Assembly (NCBI GenBank): GCA_039619475.1
Contig: CM077115.1
Span: forward strand, 147,750,274-147,814,273
From: Icerya purchasi
Taxonomy: Eukaryota; Arthropoda; Insecta; Hemiptera; Monophlebidae
Direction: 5' to 3'
Length of the DNA stretch: 64,000 bases
Shown here: positions 10,435 to 23,546 of the stretch, piece after piece
Layout: each line of letters opens with the position of its first letter
Position numbering within the stretch: position 1 is the first letter of the stretch
Program-made: the position numbers and the translations under genes
The notes under the pieces: generated by a model
The model's database searches: none
Seen by the model: the letters and a program-made list of their open reading frames with translations, nothing else
Told to the model about the DNA's origin: nothing

Positions 10435-12620
10435 GCAGCAGTGAGTATCGGTCCGGCGTTGTAATGGCGTTTAGTTGGCGGTAGTCACTGCAGATACACC
10501 AACTATCGGATTTCTTCGGCACCAGCATAATTGACGATGCCCATGGTGAAGCGGACGGACGGCAGATACCTTGATGAATCCACTTTGTGAACATATGTTC
10601 AGCATACATCAGTTTTTCCAGCGCTAAACGGCGTGGACACGCAAAAACGGGCGGTCCGGCGGTGATCATATGGTGTTCCATCAAAATCTGCACTTGGTTA
10701 TAGTTGATCTTACCGGATTGTAATTTCGGGAACCGGTTGAAAACAGAACGAACGGTCACAAGCTCTATAGTGATATTCACAACTATGACAGGGTGGCGGC
10801 GGTCTGTAGGGCAGATCGGACAGGCGGCGTCGTCGGTCGGCAGGAATTGTGAATGTACTAAATCTGGAGTGAATCAAAAATATTATAAGAAATCAGCGCC
10901 TAACAATGGTCGGCAAATATCAGCAATGACGAAGGTCCAGATATATTTACCGTGTTCACCAAAATCGAGGAATAGGCGGACCACACTGGGATCTGAAACC
11001 ATCAGCGTTCACCAGAGTGACGTCTTGCTGACCGATCACTGGACGGTCTTGCAGCTGTTTCACATATTTGGCCAGTATCTGCATTAAAACCTAAACTGGC
11101 GTTGCGGTCCTGGAACACCATTTGATTATGGTCAATCGTAGCACTGTTAACTTCACAGTGTGATTCAAGTCGGTTGGTTGAAGACGTCGGGTGTTGCCAT
11201 GTGTACGGTTGGCGGCAGTTAAACGCTCAGTCGCTGCAATGCTGATGGTAATAGCATAAACCATTGCGTTTGGTCCAAATCTGTGCGCTGGTGCCGGCAG
11301 AACGATGTGCTGATAGAACAGACAGGGCGTTGGGCGCTGGAAATAGATCGTTAAGGCGAGTGATCGGCCATACAGAAAGTTATCGAACGTGCATTTATGG
11401 TTAAGCAAATCGATTTCTTCAACTTGTTGCAGACTCGACCGAAACGGTCGGACAGGAACCGGATTTGATGAATAAGATTGTCGCCAGACTCCACCAGAGG
11501 GACAAAGGATCAGCCGGTGGGACTGGTATTCGGTTCACAGCGGGAAAGAGTTCCACACGATACTAAACCTTCTGTAGGCAGTGAAGCTTCTAAACAGTGG
11601 TCGGCTAGGTCAACTAATTTGTTCCGTGTAGTGGTACAAAGCAAGGTTGATAAAATGACGGGTATTTGGTGTTCGCGGAAACGCCTCGCTGGCAATACAC
11701 TCAAGTCACTGCCTGAATCCACTAAAAATGTCAACTTACCTAAACGATCACGTACGAACAATAGGCGCGAGCTAAGAAATGTGTCGACCGCGATTATACT
11801 TTTCTGGGATTTGCGTTTCTTGACAGTGTGGTGTCAGTTTATGAATAGTTCCATCCAGGGTGGTATTTGCGAGCGCTCAGCTCAAATCGGCTGTGGTACC
11901 AACAGAGGCCGTTGCGAGTAAACAAACCAGCGTGATCAAAAGATTCAGAACGTGAGCGACATACGGAGCAATAATTTCTTTCTAGCGCGTCGATTTTCAA
12001 AGTGAGACTAGCGATCGGTTTTGTTAATATTGTGTGGTCCACGTTACTGTAGCCGGGGATATCTGTTCTTGTGTTTAATTCGGAAACCTGTGGGACACTG
12101 TTGACTTTGAAAATTTGGTCAGCTATGTTAGCGAGTGTGTCAAGGTCTCCGGTGCTTATACCGAACAGGGTTTGTACATGAATTGGCAGTCGTTTGATCC
12201 AGAGTCGGCGTAATTCCGATCTCTTATTTCCTGCAATAACCAAGACGGTCTCCGGTCACCGAGTGTCAACCTGTCCAATACGCGGTCTCTCAGCTTATTA
12301 TACTTTTCTTCAGCTGTATTTGCAGGGTTCGTTAAGATATCAGACGCGTACAAAAATGTGTCTGGGACCTATTCCATTCCATAATTTCCGGATATATTCT
12401 CTCACATCCTGTGCTTCAAAATGGTTATTGATTAAGGCGAACCGTAGCTTCGGGTCTTGCATGATGAATTTCGGTATTTTGACGTGACTGTAAAATGGCT
12501 GCGCGTCAGTTGCCGCGGCCGTGATTGGTTTGTTGGGGCGTTTCCTTTCGAGCTGTTGACGCAACTTGTTGAGGTTTCCGTCGCATCGAACATGGCGAAT
12601 AAGTGTTGTATTAAAAAAAT
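10435..12620 (-). pseudogene. Ty3/Gypsy retrotransposon remnant (gag-PR-RT)
   Basis: On the minus strand the order is gag, protease, reverse transcriptase. Gag: VKIPKFIMQDPKLRFALI (about 12500) and RLPIHVQTLFGI with LANIADQIF (about 12190-12100). Aspartic protease: TFLVDSGSDLSVLP (about 11730), with an intact D-S-G active site. RT start: GPPVFACPRRLALEKL, then WASSIMLVPKKSDSW and DYRQLNAITTPDRY, ending at about 10437 against the Tc1 transposase. Integrase, RNase H and LTRs are missing, so it is a truncated copy with several frameshifts. Whether it jumped into the Tc1 element or the two were joined by deletion is unclear. Confidence 0.85.
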
Positions 12621-13719
12621 AAAGAGACACGAAAATGGACTCGGACGAATACGTGAGATTTTGTTTTCTTTTACCGAATGATATGGACGTTTTTGAATCA
12701 CGATACAAAAAAGGACAAAACAAAATATATTGCTCTCAACCCATTATAAAAAAAACGCAGGTTTAAGTTTTTCCGGTTCGTCACAACGTACTATATTGCG
12801 GATATATAATACGTGAAAACAAAAAAAAAAGCGATAAAAAAAGATAGATCACATCGGAGTCACCACTTGTGGATAATAACGTTTTTATCATCTACACAGA
12901 ACAGTGAATTACCAGGTAAGAAAACAGCGATATTTACCTGCGATCCTCTTTGCAAGAATAACGTGTTCTTTTCGCAACGATTGTTGCTCTCTGAACATAA
13001 ATAAAACTCGGATGTGCTCGCTGTGAACAAATAAAAGCTAACTTTCAGCATAGTAGTTGCTTCGCAGTATGAAAAAAGTCAAACGGTTGTAAAATGCGAG
13101 TCAGTGCTGCCACAGTTTACATTATAATTATTAATGTTGTTAATATTTCAACTGAAGTATTAATAGGTTTAGCGTTAAAAGGCAAACATAAAAAATTGCT
13201 CATTTAAATTATTTAGCACATATTTCCCAACTAGCAAATGCAATTTAAATATGTATTAATCGATTTTAACGATCAATCAGCCGATTTAAATAATTCCCTA
13301 ATCGATACATATGAAGTCACGGGTCAGAAGAAGAACCGGGTAGATTTGTGATCACACTTGCCTTGGAGGTTCACTGGGGACGTATGTGACTATGGTTGTT
13401 TGCGTTCATTTTCGAAGCAATATTTTGAAAAGCAAAGCATTTGGACGTGTCTATAGTAATGGAGATGGAAAGTTCTCCTATGCAACGGATATGTAGTGAA
13501 ACCATCATCATCACTAGGAGAAAGAAGGAAGACGGTAAATGTAATGAGTATCCTAGAATATGTAATACATGCAATTAAATGTATATGAACTTTCGTAGCT
13601 TTCATAACCACAAGCCGTGTATTGCCGTACATTAAATGTATGTATTGTTTGTAATTATAAATTTTTGATTAAGACTGAATTTCTAGCTCACAAAAAACAA
13701 AAAATATTTAACAAATATC
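12621..13719. other. Gene-free stretch
   Basis: No protein family or RNA gene recognised. The Gypsy remnant fades out at its left edge and the MULE remnant begins near its right edge. I could not find the inverted repeats of either neighbour here. Confidence 0.4.
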
Positions 13720-15790
13720 AATTGTCTATCGGAAAATTTGTGATTTATGTAAGAAAACGTTTACAAATAGCTTCTCGTTCTGTAGACATATAGGTATAAT
13801 AATTGTACTAGTAATTAGCAGTATTAGTAATGCTGAAAATTGTAAGCATAATAATGATAAGCCGATGTTAAATGAAAATATTGATAAAAATTTTGTATTT
13901 ATGGATCATAATTATGTACATAAAAGAAGACGTTATTATATTGGCACATTTAAGAGACCATGATTATTGTAAAGTTAACGTAAACGAAATTAAATGCAAT
14001 GATTGCGATGTAATATTTTTTTCCAGAAAAAGATTATATCACACATGTAAAAAATATGAAGTCCTGGAATGTAGAATAATTTGCCTTCAACCACATTGTT
14101 AATTAAGATTTTTTAGACTTAGCACATGTGGTTTCTCATATTATGGAAAAGCGATATATGGTGTCATCGAAAAACATTACTAGAAATTTCCAATCCTATT
14201 CGGAATTTTTACAGTGGAAAGATTTACTGCAAGCATATGATTATGCTTATTTTACTAAAGTGAGTAAAAAAAAAGTTAAAATGCAAACAATATAAATATT
14301 TTGTAAGTCAGTTTGACGCAACCTATCGTAATTTAACAGAAAACTTAATTAATAAAACTTAACATCGACGTAAATTTGGAAAGGTCCGTATGTTATGTGT
14401 CCAGCGAGAATATTTGTCTTCATCGAAAATGGTTTAGTTAGGTCTAAAGTTATACTCAAACATTTCCATAAATTATCATTCAAAAATACACAGTGGCATC
14501 GCTTTTCTTTATTTATCGGTAAGCAATTTTGTTTTCCATTCCTTAAGACGCGAAGTATCTTCTGCAGCCATTTAAAAATTATTCCAGGAAACAAAGGGAT
14601 GAATGAGGAAAATTACGAAGGTAAGCTAAAACAGGCCCATTTTATAAGTTTGTGAGAAATTAATCAGTTATACCGAAATATTAAAATTTTAGATAGATAC
14701 CATAGAGAGACGATGTCACTTCCACCGCAATCGTGATCCAGAAATGCCATAAACTACTTGATTGTATTCTAGTTTATAAGATCTGAGGTTTGCCAGAACC
14801 TATCTTCGGTAATATCGATGGAGTTGAAAATCGTGATGAGCTCTATTTAGGCTTGCAATGAAAGCGGCAACTAAAGGAAATGGTGAACGGGTGTAAACGC
14901 ATTGTACGCGTTGATTCAACTTTTAATATTGTTGCAGATAGGAAACTTTATTTAGTAAACTTTCTTGTTTCCGAAACAAATTTGGCCATGGGTATCCCGT
15001 AGCCCATTTTCTAGCCAGTAGCCTCGAAGAAAAAGTTTTAATCGCTTTATATGGCTAATAGGTTCCTAGATCTTCAGATAAATGCGTTTATAACTGATAA
15101 TGATCCTGCATAATTTAATTCCGTTATAAATACATTAACTTCTCCAGACACGAAACATTTACTATGTAAGTGGCATATTGTTCGTGCCCGGAAGAATAAT
15201 CTGAGATCTAAAGTTAAATTAACGGAGCTACGGGAAAAAATGGACCAAGAATTTTTTAAACTCTTAAATATTGGAGAGGTAGATCAATTTTTTCAGGCTG
15301 GAAGGTGACATACTGAATAAATATACAGTAATACCGCTAAAGATTTTACTATTTATTATTTAACTTATCGCGGTGATAGTCCGCGAGAAATGGACAATGG
15401 CTTTTAGGAATTTCTTTCACGCCAAACACTGATACAAATATGTACGTGAAATCGTTTCACAACCAGCTGAAAAACGTAATTTTTTGACGAAGGCTGAATA
15501 GAAGGGTCGACGATCTAATAATCAGTTTACTGAATATAGAGCGTCGTCTTTTCTTGAGTAATCTGAAAAATTCAAAATAGCGCATACATCATATATCTAT
15601 TAGAGCGCGTCGCATGTGAGGCCTACTAATTAGGAATTGTTCTATCATCCAAGTGGGTAAATACCAATGGAGGGTTAGGTCGAGACAACGTTTGGATACG
15701 TATTTCCAGGATCATTGTTTCGTTGGGTGCCCTGAGATCGAGTGCATAGGTCTTTGCGCGCATTTGTATCGGTGTAACTAAAATTCATTG
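13720..15790 (+). pseudogene. MULE transposase remnant with zinc fingers and SWIM
   Basis: Broken plus-strand frames line up as one Mutator-like transposase. Two C2H2-like fingers come first (ICDLCKKTFTNSFSFCRHI near 13735; CNDCDVIFF..H near 14000). Then an N-terminal block (NFQSYSEFLQWKDLLQA near 14200; CPARIFVFIENG near 14400). The MULE core follows at 14880-15230: VDSTFNIV, VAHFLAS, AFITDNDPA and LLCKWHIVRA. A SWIM-type finger lies at 15660-15780 (GCPEIECIGLCAHLYRCN). Stops and frameshifts are frequent, so it is inactive. MULE cores catalyse cut-and-paste transposition; SWIM fingers usually follow them. Terminal inverted repeats were not identified. Confidence 0.75.
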
Positions 15791-15825
15791 TTCTATGAAC
15801 AAGGATTTACAAATAGCATTAGATA

Positions 15826-16044
15826 ATGGCCCACCTGTTGTCAAGTTATATCAATAAACCTATAAATAATCCGGTAAATATTAACCTAAATTCTAATGAT
15901 ACAGTAATTAATAAAGATAACGGAAACATTGATAACTGTGATGAAACTGATAAGGGAAGTAATTCGATTGATAAATTATTAATTTTAAACTATATGGACG
16001 AACTGAAAACCCCGTCATTAACAATAACGAATTTAATGTATTAA
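15826..16044 (+). pseudogene. Asn/Asp-rich linker ORF in the MULE element
   Basis: A 72-residue open frame (MAHLLSSYINKPINNPVNIN...) between the SWIM finger and the Ulp1-like segment on the same strand. It is low-complexity and resembles a disordered linker. If the element once encoded one long protein, or two adjacent proteins, this would be the spacer. No domain recognised. Confidence 0.35.
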
Positions 16045-16439
16045 TATCTTATATTAAGAGAATCATGTGGGGCGTAATCAGTACTTGTAGAGGTTTTGGC
16101 TCAATTAAAAATATAGAAATAAGTCTTTCCACAAAGAAATTACCGTTTAACGTAAAAGCAAAGTATCGTTATCGATCAACAAATAGTGTAAAAAACTTAA
16201 TTTTAACGCACACACACATAACGGTCAGTTTAACGTAAAAATAAGTAATGATGAACACAATATAAAGGCTGCTCCGACTTATTGTAATTTAAGTTTTACG
16301 AATTCAATTACTGACCCCAATTAAGTTTTAAAAACGTTATTTACATTTAATAAAGAATCGGTTAATTTAATTCATTTAAAACCATCGGATTCATATATTA
16401 AAGATAACGATTTTAAAATACTAAAAAGTAAAACTGGAG

Positions 16440-16880
16440 AAAGGTTTACTCGGAGCTGGTTGTATGATGTTATTATCGATTATTTCATTTATATTTACTC
16501 TCTTCCTTTTTCTTCCGTGCTTTCAGTACCTTCATTGGCTACGCGGTTGATACTTTCAGGTACATACAAACGTTGTTATTTCGAGGTTGAAGAGTTTCTT
16601 CCGAAAATAATAAGCTCAGATTTAACTTTTATTTCATGCAACCTAAATAGTGTTCATTGTGGATTTTGTTAAGCGTGAAAGTAACAAATGCAGTTATTGA
16701 AGTATACGATCCGTTTGATCCTAATTTTTCTGATGGTAATAACAGAGTTGCGACCAGTTGAGCTAACGTAATTAATAAAAGCTTAAATTGGAAAATTTTT
16801 TCGCTTGTGGTGTATTTGTTTGTTATTTTGCCGGGTGCCTTTTAAAACAGCAACCATTAACGCACACATTTTTAATTTCG
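16440..16880 (+). pseudogene. Ulp1/C48-like cysteine protease remnant
   Basis: Three spaced motifs on the plus strand match the SUMO-protease (Ulp1, peptidase C48) fold. First, RSWLYDVIIDYFIYI (about 16455), the substrate-channel WL.D.IID block. Second, the catalytic His region near 16655 followed after a one-base slip by ILLSVKVTNAVIEVYDPFD, the usual position of the His and Asp residues. Third, ACGVFVCYFAGCLL (about 16813), the catalytic Cys block. Frames differ and a stop intervenes, so it is a pseudogene. Its position just downstream of a MULE transposase on the same strand suggests both came from one element. Confidence 0.7.
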
Positions 16881-19271
16881 ATGATTATAGAAAATATATT
16901 TTTAATATTATTATAAATAGTAAGAAGAAAGACGGCTAATACTTAATGTGCTGGTTACACTTTCGAATAAATAATTCGTTAACTTTTTTAGTTCATATTC
17001 TTACGTATATTGTTGTCATTGCTTATTTCAATTGTTATTCGAAGAACTATTGATGAATTTATTTGATGTATTACTGAAAATTTAAAAAAAAAAACACATT
17101 TGTAATTTTTGGATTTTATGAATGTAGAGTTCGAATTTACTGTAAATAATTTAGTAAGAAAAATAATAAAATTTCATTAAATCTGTATATTTTTAAAAAA
17201 TAATTGTAAAAATTCCGAATCAACTTTAAAATATGACACAATTTTAGAATAATTATAGTTGGTTCAACGACAATGTGCCGATGAAAAAAAGTTGATATAA
17301 ATCGATATTTATTATCCACTTATCCCCCGCTGTTGAATGTTCGTTTATATCGTAGGAAGTTAATTTTTCATGGTTTAGTTCGTTTGCTTCTCATTTTTAA
17401 TAATAGAATTACAATTAAATTGCGACTTTAATGTTTATTTTTATTTAAATAGTTTTCGCTTAGAATTATTATAAATAATAATAAAAAAACCTTTTAGCCG
17501 GATTATTACTGGCAGATACATTATTGTAATCAGAATGAAAATCGCCTTTTTTTCACAAAACGCCCATAACAAAAAAGAAAAGTTCAAAATAAAACGATAA
17601 ATGCATAGATAAAAAATAATGTATTGAATATAAAACACGTTTCTAAATTATATGCAATATTTATAATATCCTTAAAGAAGTTACATATATAAATTATAAT
17701 AGTTTTAGGTCCGATGTACATGTTGTCGGGTAAGGTTGTGAGTTTTTCTTTCTCTATTTATTATTATATCCTATGGTGATTCTTTTATATTGTCAATTTC
17801 TAATAGAATCAAAATTTACTGGCTTATTCTGCTTTTAATTGTTCTTAGATGGAAATTCTTAATTGACAAAAAAAAAAAAGATAAAAAGGTTGCAGCAGGC
17901 AATATTTAATTAGCTCAATAAAGAAGTCATTGACGCACTCAAGGGGGGTGCCACGGGGCCATTGCTCCCCCCAAAAAATCTTCGAAATCTTAATTTCGTT
18001 TTGTAATGTTTTGTTTTACTTATTTTTTTTAAAAAAAACATACACATTTACTTTTTGCTTATATTACAAATATAATGTTACGTTTCTATTGTTATTATTA
18101 CTTTTTTTAAAATAAAATTCGTCAGTTTTGTAACTTTTTTTAAAAACAATATTCGTTAATTTTGTATTTTTTTTTTTTTTTAATTTTAATTTACAGACAA
18201 CGGAAATAGATAGGTACTTAGTCGAGGTACCGAGTTACCACCCCCTAACTCATCTTCTAAATTCTAGCCCCGACCAAAAAAAACTCCTCAGTGCGCCTTT
18301 AAAAGAAGTTGTGTAGCATTGCAAGAAACAATGATGTACAAAATCATCAGATGATTACCTTAAAATCGTTTCTTTATCACGCGTAATTATATTTTGATAA
18401 TATTTTTTATTTCAAATTTGACATACAACGTAATAACCAGACTGTTTAAGTACAACAATCGTCGGTTGCAATATGAATTTAAAGTTGTTTTCTCTCATAA
18501 AAATCAAAAAGACGGACATATATTTGTTATCGAGATTGAAAAAATGAAATGTAAATTTAGGAAGTTGTGACTTGTCTGAATCGCCAACCGCTCGAAATCT
18601 AGGACTCTGAAGAAGAAATGCTCTAGATTTTTGTTCATTCAGACCAAACAATATTTTGATAATGAAATAAAATATTTAAAATGTTATAATTTAAACAATG
18701 TATACATATATTATATTATTATTATAATTACGCTTAAAGTCTACGTGTCATTAAATTAGTAAAAATATTTATGACCAAACATTATTTCTTGCAATGTATA
18801 TTTATTTTAGTTTTTTTTTTTTTTTTTTTTTGTCTACGGTAGTTGAATTTTAAATATTCGCAGTAACCGATGTTTAGCAGAATATATATGTGATCTGGTC
18901 TATGAAAACTGGGCTAATATATCAAAAAATCAATTTTCACTTTTTTGGATATTCTTATGGAAAAAAGCACACTCTTTTCAATGAAACAATCCCCCCCCCC
19001 ATTTCTATCTTTATTACATTCTTCACACATTGTGTTTTAAAAGAAAACAAGAACTTCAAAAAAACATACAAGAAGTGAAAAAATACAATAGAAAAAAAAT
19101 TTTTGTTTTTTTTTAAAAAAAAATTAGTACAAACTACTTCTTGCGAATTCTTTTCTTCGATGTTGAGGTTTCTGGACAGGGTTTCTTCCTTGGCTTTTCC
19201 ACGGCCACTTCAGTCTTTTTTTTTTTTTTTCGATTTTGCCAAATTGTTATCTTGTTTTGAATGTTTTGGTT
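16881..19271. other. Gene-free AT-rich stretch
   Basis: No gene recognised. It holds homopolymer runs (T tracts near 18165 and 18808). A GC-rich patch at 17935-17980 and a CCCC-containing patch at 18235-18300 may be the two ends of a small non-autonomous transposon; a matching duplication could not be shown. The right end of the MULE element should lie here if it survives. Confidence 0.35.
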
Positions 19272-20009
19272 TTATTTTTTCATCTTCGATTCTGATTTCG
19301 GAAAATTTTCATATACTTTCCGTTTCGGTTCTTTAATTAAGGGTTTTTCAGATAATGACGCTACAATATCAGCTTCAGCGATATCAGAAATTAAACTTCT
19401 TATGTTATTGTAAAGGTACCATTGGCGTTCTAAATCTAAACCTTTTGGAGTGATTCTTATCATCAATAGGTTGTAGCAGTAATTGAACTTTGTTTATATC
19501 GTCACTGTTCGCATACATTTTTGCTGCCACGCCATCTGAGGAAATTTTGAAGTGATGGAAACTTGTGATTCCTATTAAAGGTTTATAAAACCACTTCAGG
19601 TAAGTGGTCCAATCATAGCAGGTTTCGACCTCTTTTCTTTTTCCATATTTTTTTCGTCCGCAGATCTCCTCATAAACGTTATCTAAAACATTACTTGTTC
19701 TACCTGATTCAATTTGACACAATATGACTAAATCTTGCTGTTCTTTATCTAATTCTGAAAAATTATTTCTCGATTTTTCGATCATATCTCGTAGTATTGA
19801 AACACTACATTTTCAATTAAACAAAAAGGTTCTTCAAAAAATTTTGAAACTATTTTTTCTTCCTCTGCATCTAGGAGAGATAATTCCAAATTATTCGAAG
19901 AGTTGAGAATACGAATTTCATCTGGATTTTCTTCATCACTGTTATGAGCAAGTTGATGTTGATTATCCAAGTTGTCAGAGTTTCTCTGCATTACTAAGCT
20001 CTTCTTCAA
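19272..20009 (-). pseudogene. Frameshifted transposon-associated gene, family unknown
   Basis: Three overlapping minus-strand frames read as one protein interrupted by two frameshifts (near 19785 and 19460). The parts are an acidic N-terminus (SDEENPDEIRILNSS), a middle (ELDKEQQDLVILCQIESGR, YDWTTYLKWFYKPLIGITSF, then HHFKISSDGV) and a C-terminus (GLDLERQWYLYNNIRSL, then a Lys-rich tail). The pattern W..YL...F...I.SFHHF..., then ERQWYLY..IR recalls proteins encoded by multi-copy insect transposons, but I cannot name the family securely. A host gene is less likely given the breaks. Confidence 0.45.
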
Positions 20010-21179
20010 CCTCTTCCGAACACATTTTTCACTTTATCGAAATTAAAACAGCTATATCAGGACAGTTAATTAATATTCACGATACAAAACCATTTCTCGT
20101 AATTAAAAACATCGCGATTCCAAAATGATTTGATAACGAAGTACAAACAATATCACTATACCTCTTTCATGGATAAAGAAACTAGCAACTAGAGGGAAAT
20201 TTGTTCGATTTAGCTGTGGTAATATTTCTTATAAAAGCATCACTGCATGCAGAAGGTCATAAAACATCTGGCAGATGTGCTGAAAAACAAACAGCCGAAA
20301 AATAGTGCTGTCGTAGCAGCATGTAACACCGCGCTACCACCCTCAACTTTAAACGCGTTTATCTCGAAAATTTTTTTTCGCACACCAGCCCGGTTTTCGT
20401 AGACCAGGCCACATATATATTTTCTAGTATTTCATGCGTAACAGATATAATTTGAATGGAAAAAAAGGATATTACTGTACGCAAGAAAAAAATAGATAAT
20501 AATGTATTTCAGAAATAATTTTGAGATATTTTTCAACTCCTTTAATAATAATGAAAAAAAATGTATCAATAAGGAACTAAGTCTTATATGTCGAACAATT
20601 CTCAAGTTGTAAAACAGTGTAGTTGATTGTAAAACTCGTCAGACAATAGGTCGTCATTTAAATATGGTTTTTAAACCTTTTCGTTAAAATTCTATTATCG
20701 TGTAATAAAAGATCGTAACGTGTACATCGGGCCTTACGTGGTAACAATATTATCATTTAGTAATATTAAGGTCGGCACGACATTGTAAAAAAAAGAACAA
20801 AACAAGAAAAAAACGAAAAAAATTAAATACTTATACCAAATCACAAATATATATTGGTAATTTTACATATATGAGTAATAGTGAAATGTTTTCTTCTTTA
20901 ATTAAAATAATAACGTAGGAGATTTATAAAGAGAATAGAGATCTGTAAGTGTTTATGAACAAAATTGTAACTTAGTGTATCATGACCAATAATCTTCTTC
21001 ATGGATCATCACACCATGTTATGGTAAAGGACTTGCGCGCTTCATCAAGTCAGAAGCTGTGCTGGTGGTAACATTGCTCACCCAAGTCAAGAGCCAGACA
21101 AAACGTCTCCTGGGAGAATTTCCTTACATTTAATACTCCCATTATTATTATTCCGATACATTGTCCTTAATATATTTTC

Positions 21180-21213
<34 letters not shown>

Positions 21214-23349
21214 CTTTTATTACTCTTTTTCTTAACATTTCAAATTCTTTACTGCTCTCAATTTTTCCCTCCTAAGGACAATAATGATCACGATGATGTT
21301 ATAGCGGTTTTAAAAAATTTTAATCAACCGGAATTTTGATCTATAACAAAAAGTGACAGAATTGTAGCGATACACTTAAACTCAGTATTAGTTCCCATTA
21401 AAATTATACATGCAAAAAATCAAATATGAAGAGATTAAAATGTTTTATGTTGAAATCAAGTATCAATTATGAACAGAAGTTCTAGCAGGAAATTACGATT
21501 ACAATAATCGTAGATATGAATGAAAAAAATCGAGAAGACTTCTGGTAACAATTTAATAAAAATTATAATAGTACCTTTGAAAATGGGAACCGGAACGGCC
21601 TGAAATATTACCGAAATTTGTAATAAACAAAAAATAGAGTGTTACCATATTGGGAGACTAACCGGATGAGGAAATCTCCTCGTAATTAATTTAGGAATGA
21701 AATGGATTTTATGCTACTAAATCAGCATATCTGTTTGTATTTCAATTTTTTGAGGCTTGGGCTTTCTACTCCTTATTGTGCCTCTTATATTCTGCCTTTC
21801 ACTTCTGCATTAATTATTCTTGCTATCTGTTCCTTTTTATCAAAGGTTTTTGATCGGATTAAAATATAACCGATTTCTTTCATTTTTCAGTTAAAAAGAT
21901 TTTTTTTCCTCGGGTGCGCCATCTGTCACTACGACGGGACAAACTAAATTAGAAAATTAAATAGCCTGGCGGCCAGAAATGGAAGACACAAAGGACAATA
22001 GCAAGGAAACAACAAAAGGCAATGGGAAGGAAAGGATGTAGGTTGAGTTATAGGGAGTAGGAAGACGTAAAGCTAATAGTTAGACGTACAAAAGGGAGCG
22101 GTTCTTTAAGAGGGCAGAACATTAAAAAAAGATGTGATTAGAAGCACATAAACAAGGAGGATCGGAATCGTGAAAAGAGCATTAAGGGGAAGGCGACAGA
22201 ACAAATTGAAAACGAAAAAATGGGAATACAGAGAATGATTAATCCTGAGTCGAATTAAAGCAAACAACAATGGAGCGACGACAGAAAGGAATAAAATGGA
22301 ACTAAGGCAGGGTACGAGGGACCGGTTGAATAAGGCGATAACGAAAATAACGATCAGAGACAAGAAACGGATAGAAAAATGTCCAGCCAAAGTCTCGAAT
22401 GATTGGAACTCGATAAGAAAAGGATGTGTGAAGGAGGGAAATTGTCGAGCAATAAGCCATTGCGGGTGGCTAGGCGAGCTAAAAAGTCAGCTGAGTCATT
22501 TCCCTCTATATCAGAATGGCTCGGAACCCGTAGAAAGTCCTATAAGGATAGAGCGGAATGAAAGCAAAGTGGAGATGAAAGATCGAATTGAAAGAATGAT
22601 ACCGTAAAAAGAATGGGAAAGAGAAGAGGAGATGGCGCGAAGGACGCCTTCGAATTTCGGAAATGATGAATTTGAAAAAACCCACTTGTAGAGGTAATAA
22701 AAGAGATAAAATAGAAATTGATTCGACTGAAAATCTAGTACAAAAGAAAAACGAATTCTGAAGGTTTTTGAGTTTAGAAAATAAGTATATTATGAGTTGT
22801 AACGTACGAAATTTTTAAAAACTTAAAATTAAAAACACAGCCTCGCGGAACAAAAAAAAAAAAGTTGGAACTATAATCTGAACAAACTTTTAAAATAAAT
22901 ACAAGTTTTGAAATATTCCTCCCGAAATGAAACGGACTGAATAATAAAATCCACATATTTATAGAAAAAAAAAAAAAACGAAATTCAACTTTTATCACGT
23001 CGCAATATTTATTTAGTCTGCGACTCCGGCAAGTAAGTCTAATTAGCGTGTTAAGTGTTTCGGATATTCGTATTTTTTATGCTGCAAAATTATCAGAAAA
23101 TAAATAAATATTACAACTAAGGCTGGATTTTTTCCTGTTCATAAGAATATATCTCTTAGAAGTTCATGCACGAAAACTTGTTGCGGTAATTTTGCTGAAT
23201 TCTGAAGGTCGAATGAAAAAAATTGTTTGCCTGAAAAATAATCCAGGCTTTATTAATGATAGAAATACCACTTATAGCGTAACACGATCACATTGTACGG
23301 GTTTTCTCTCTTTTTTAAAAGTATATTTATCTTTCTATAAGAAAATTAA
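20010..23349. other. Gene-free stretch downstream of PIKfyve
   Basis: No family-like protein found. It contains a (TA)n tract at 21182-21211 and a purine-rich stretch at 21960-22660 that gives long but low-complexity open frames on both strands. The PIKfyve 3' UTR should lie just left of 23350. Confidence 0.4.
21182..21211. repeat. TA microsatellite
   Basis: About fifteen perfect TA/AT units. Simple sequence, outside genes. Confidence 0.9.
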
Positions 23350-23546
23350 TTAATAATCGCAGTCTTTTTCGCATTTATACCACTGATCGGGAACGGAAAG
23401 GAAATACTTGTGCATAGCCGCTATAAATCGATTTTTATATTCTTCCGGCGAAACAATAGTCGGTAGCTTACCTTGACCGCCAAGAATACCAGATTTCTTT
23501 ACCATTGTTTCCAGTTTCTTATCCCACGTGAATGTTCGAATGTAAT
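23350..23546 (-). CDS. PIKFYVE: PIKfyve/fab1 last exon (kinase C-terminus)
   Basis: This is the terminal exon of the 1-phosphatidylinositol-3-phosphate 5-kinase gene. The acceptor is TTTTATAG|ATTAC, and its first two bases complete a codon begun in exon 50529-50690 to give GII-DYIRTFTWDKK. It encodes the metal-binding Asp of IIDYIRTF, the activation segment (KKSGILGGQGKLPTIVSPEE) and the C-terminal tail YFLSVPDQWYKC, with the stop at 23350. The sequence is close to PIKfyve and unlike PIP4K/PIP5K, which lack the GILGGQGK block. The enzyme makes PI(3,5)P2 on endosomes and lysosomes. The upstream intron is about 27 kb because of the nested LINE and Polinton. Confidence 0.93.

Noticed and set aside
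17935..18300. Possible small DNA transposon with GC-rich ends
   Set aside because: Ends are only loosely inverted and no target duplication could be found.
22106..22607. ORFs in the purine-rich region (94 and 103 residues)
   Set aside because: Composition-driven open frames over AG-rich DNA; no recognisable motif or splice structure.
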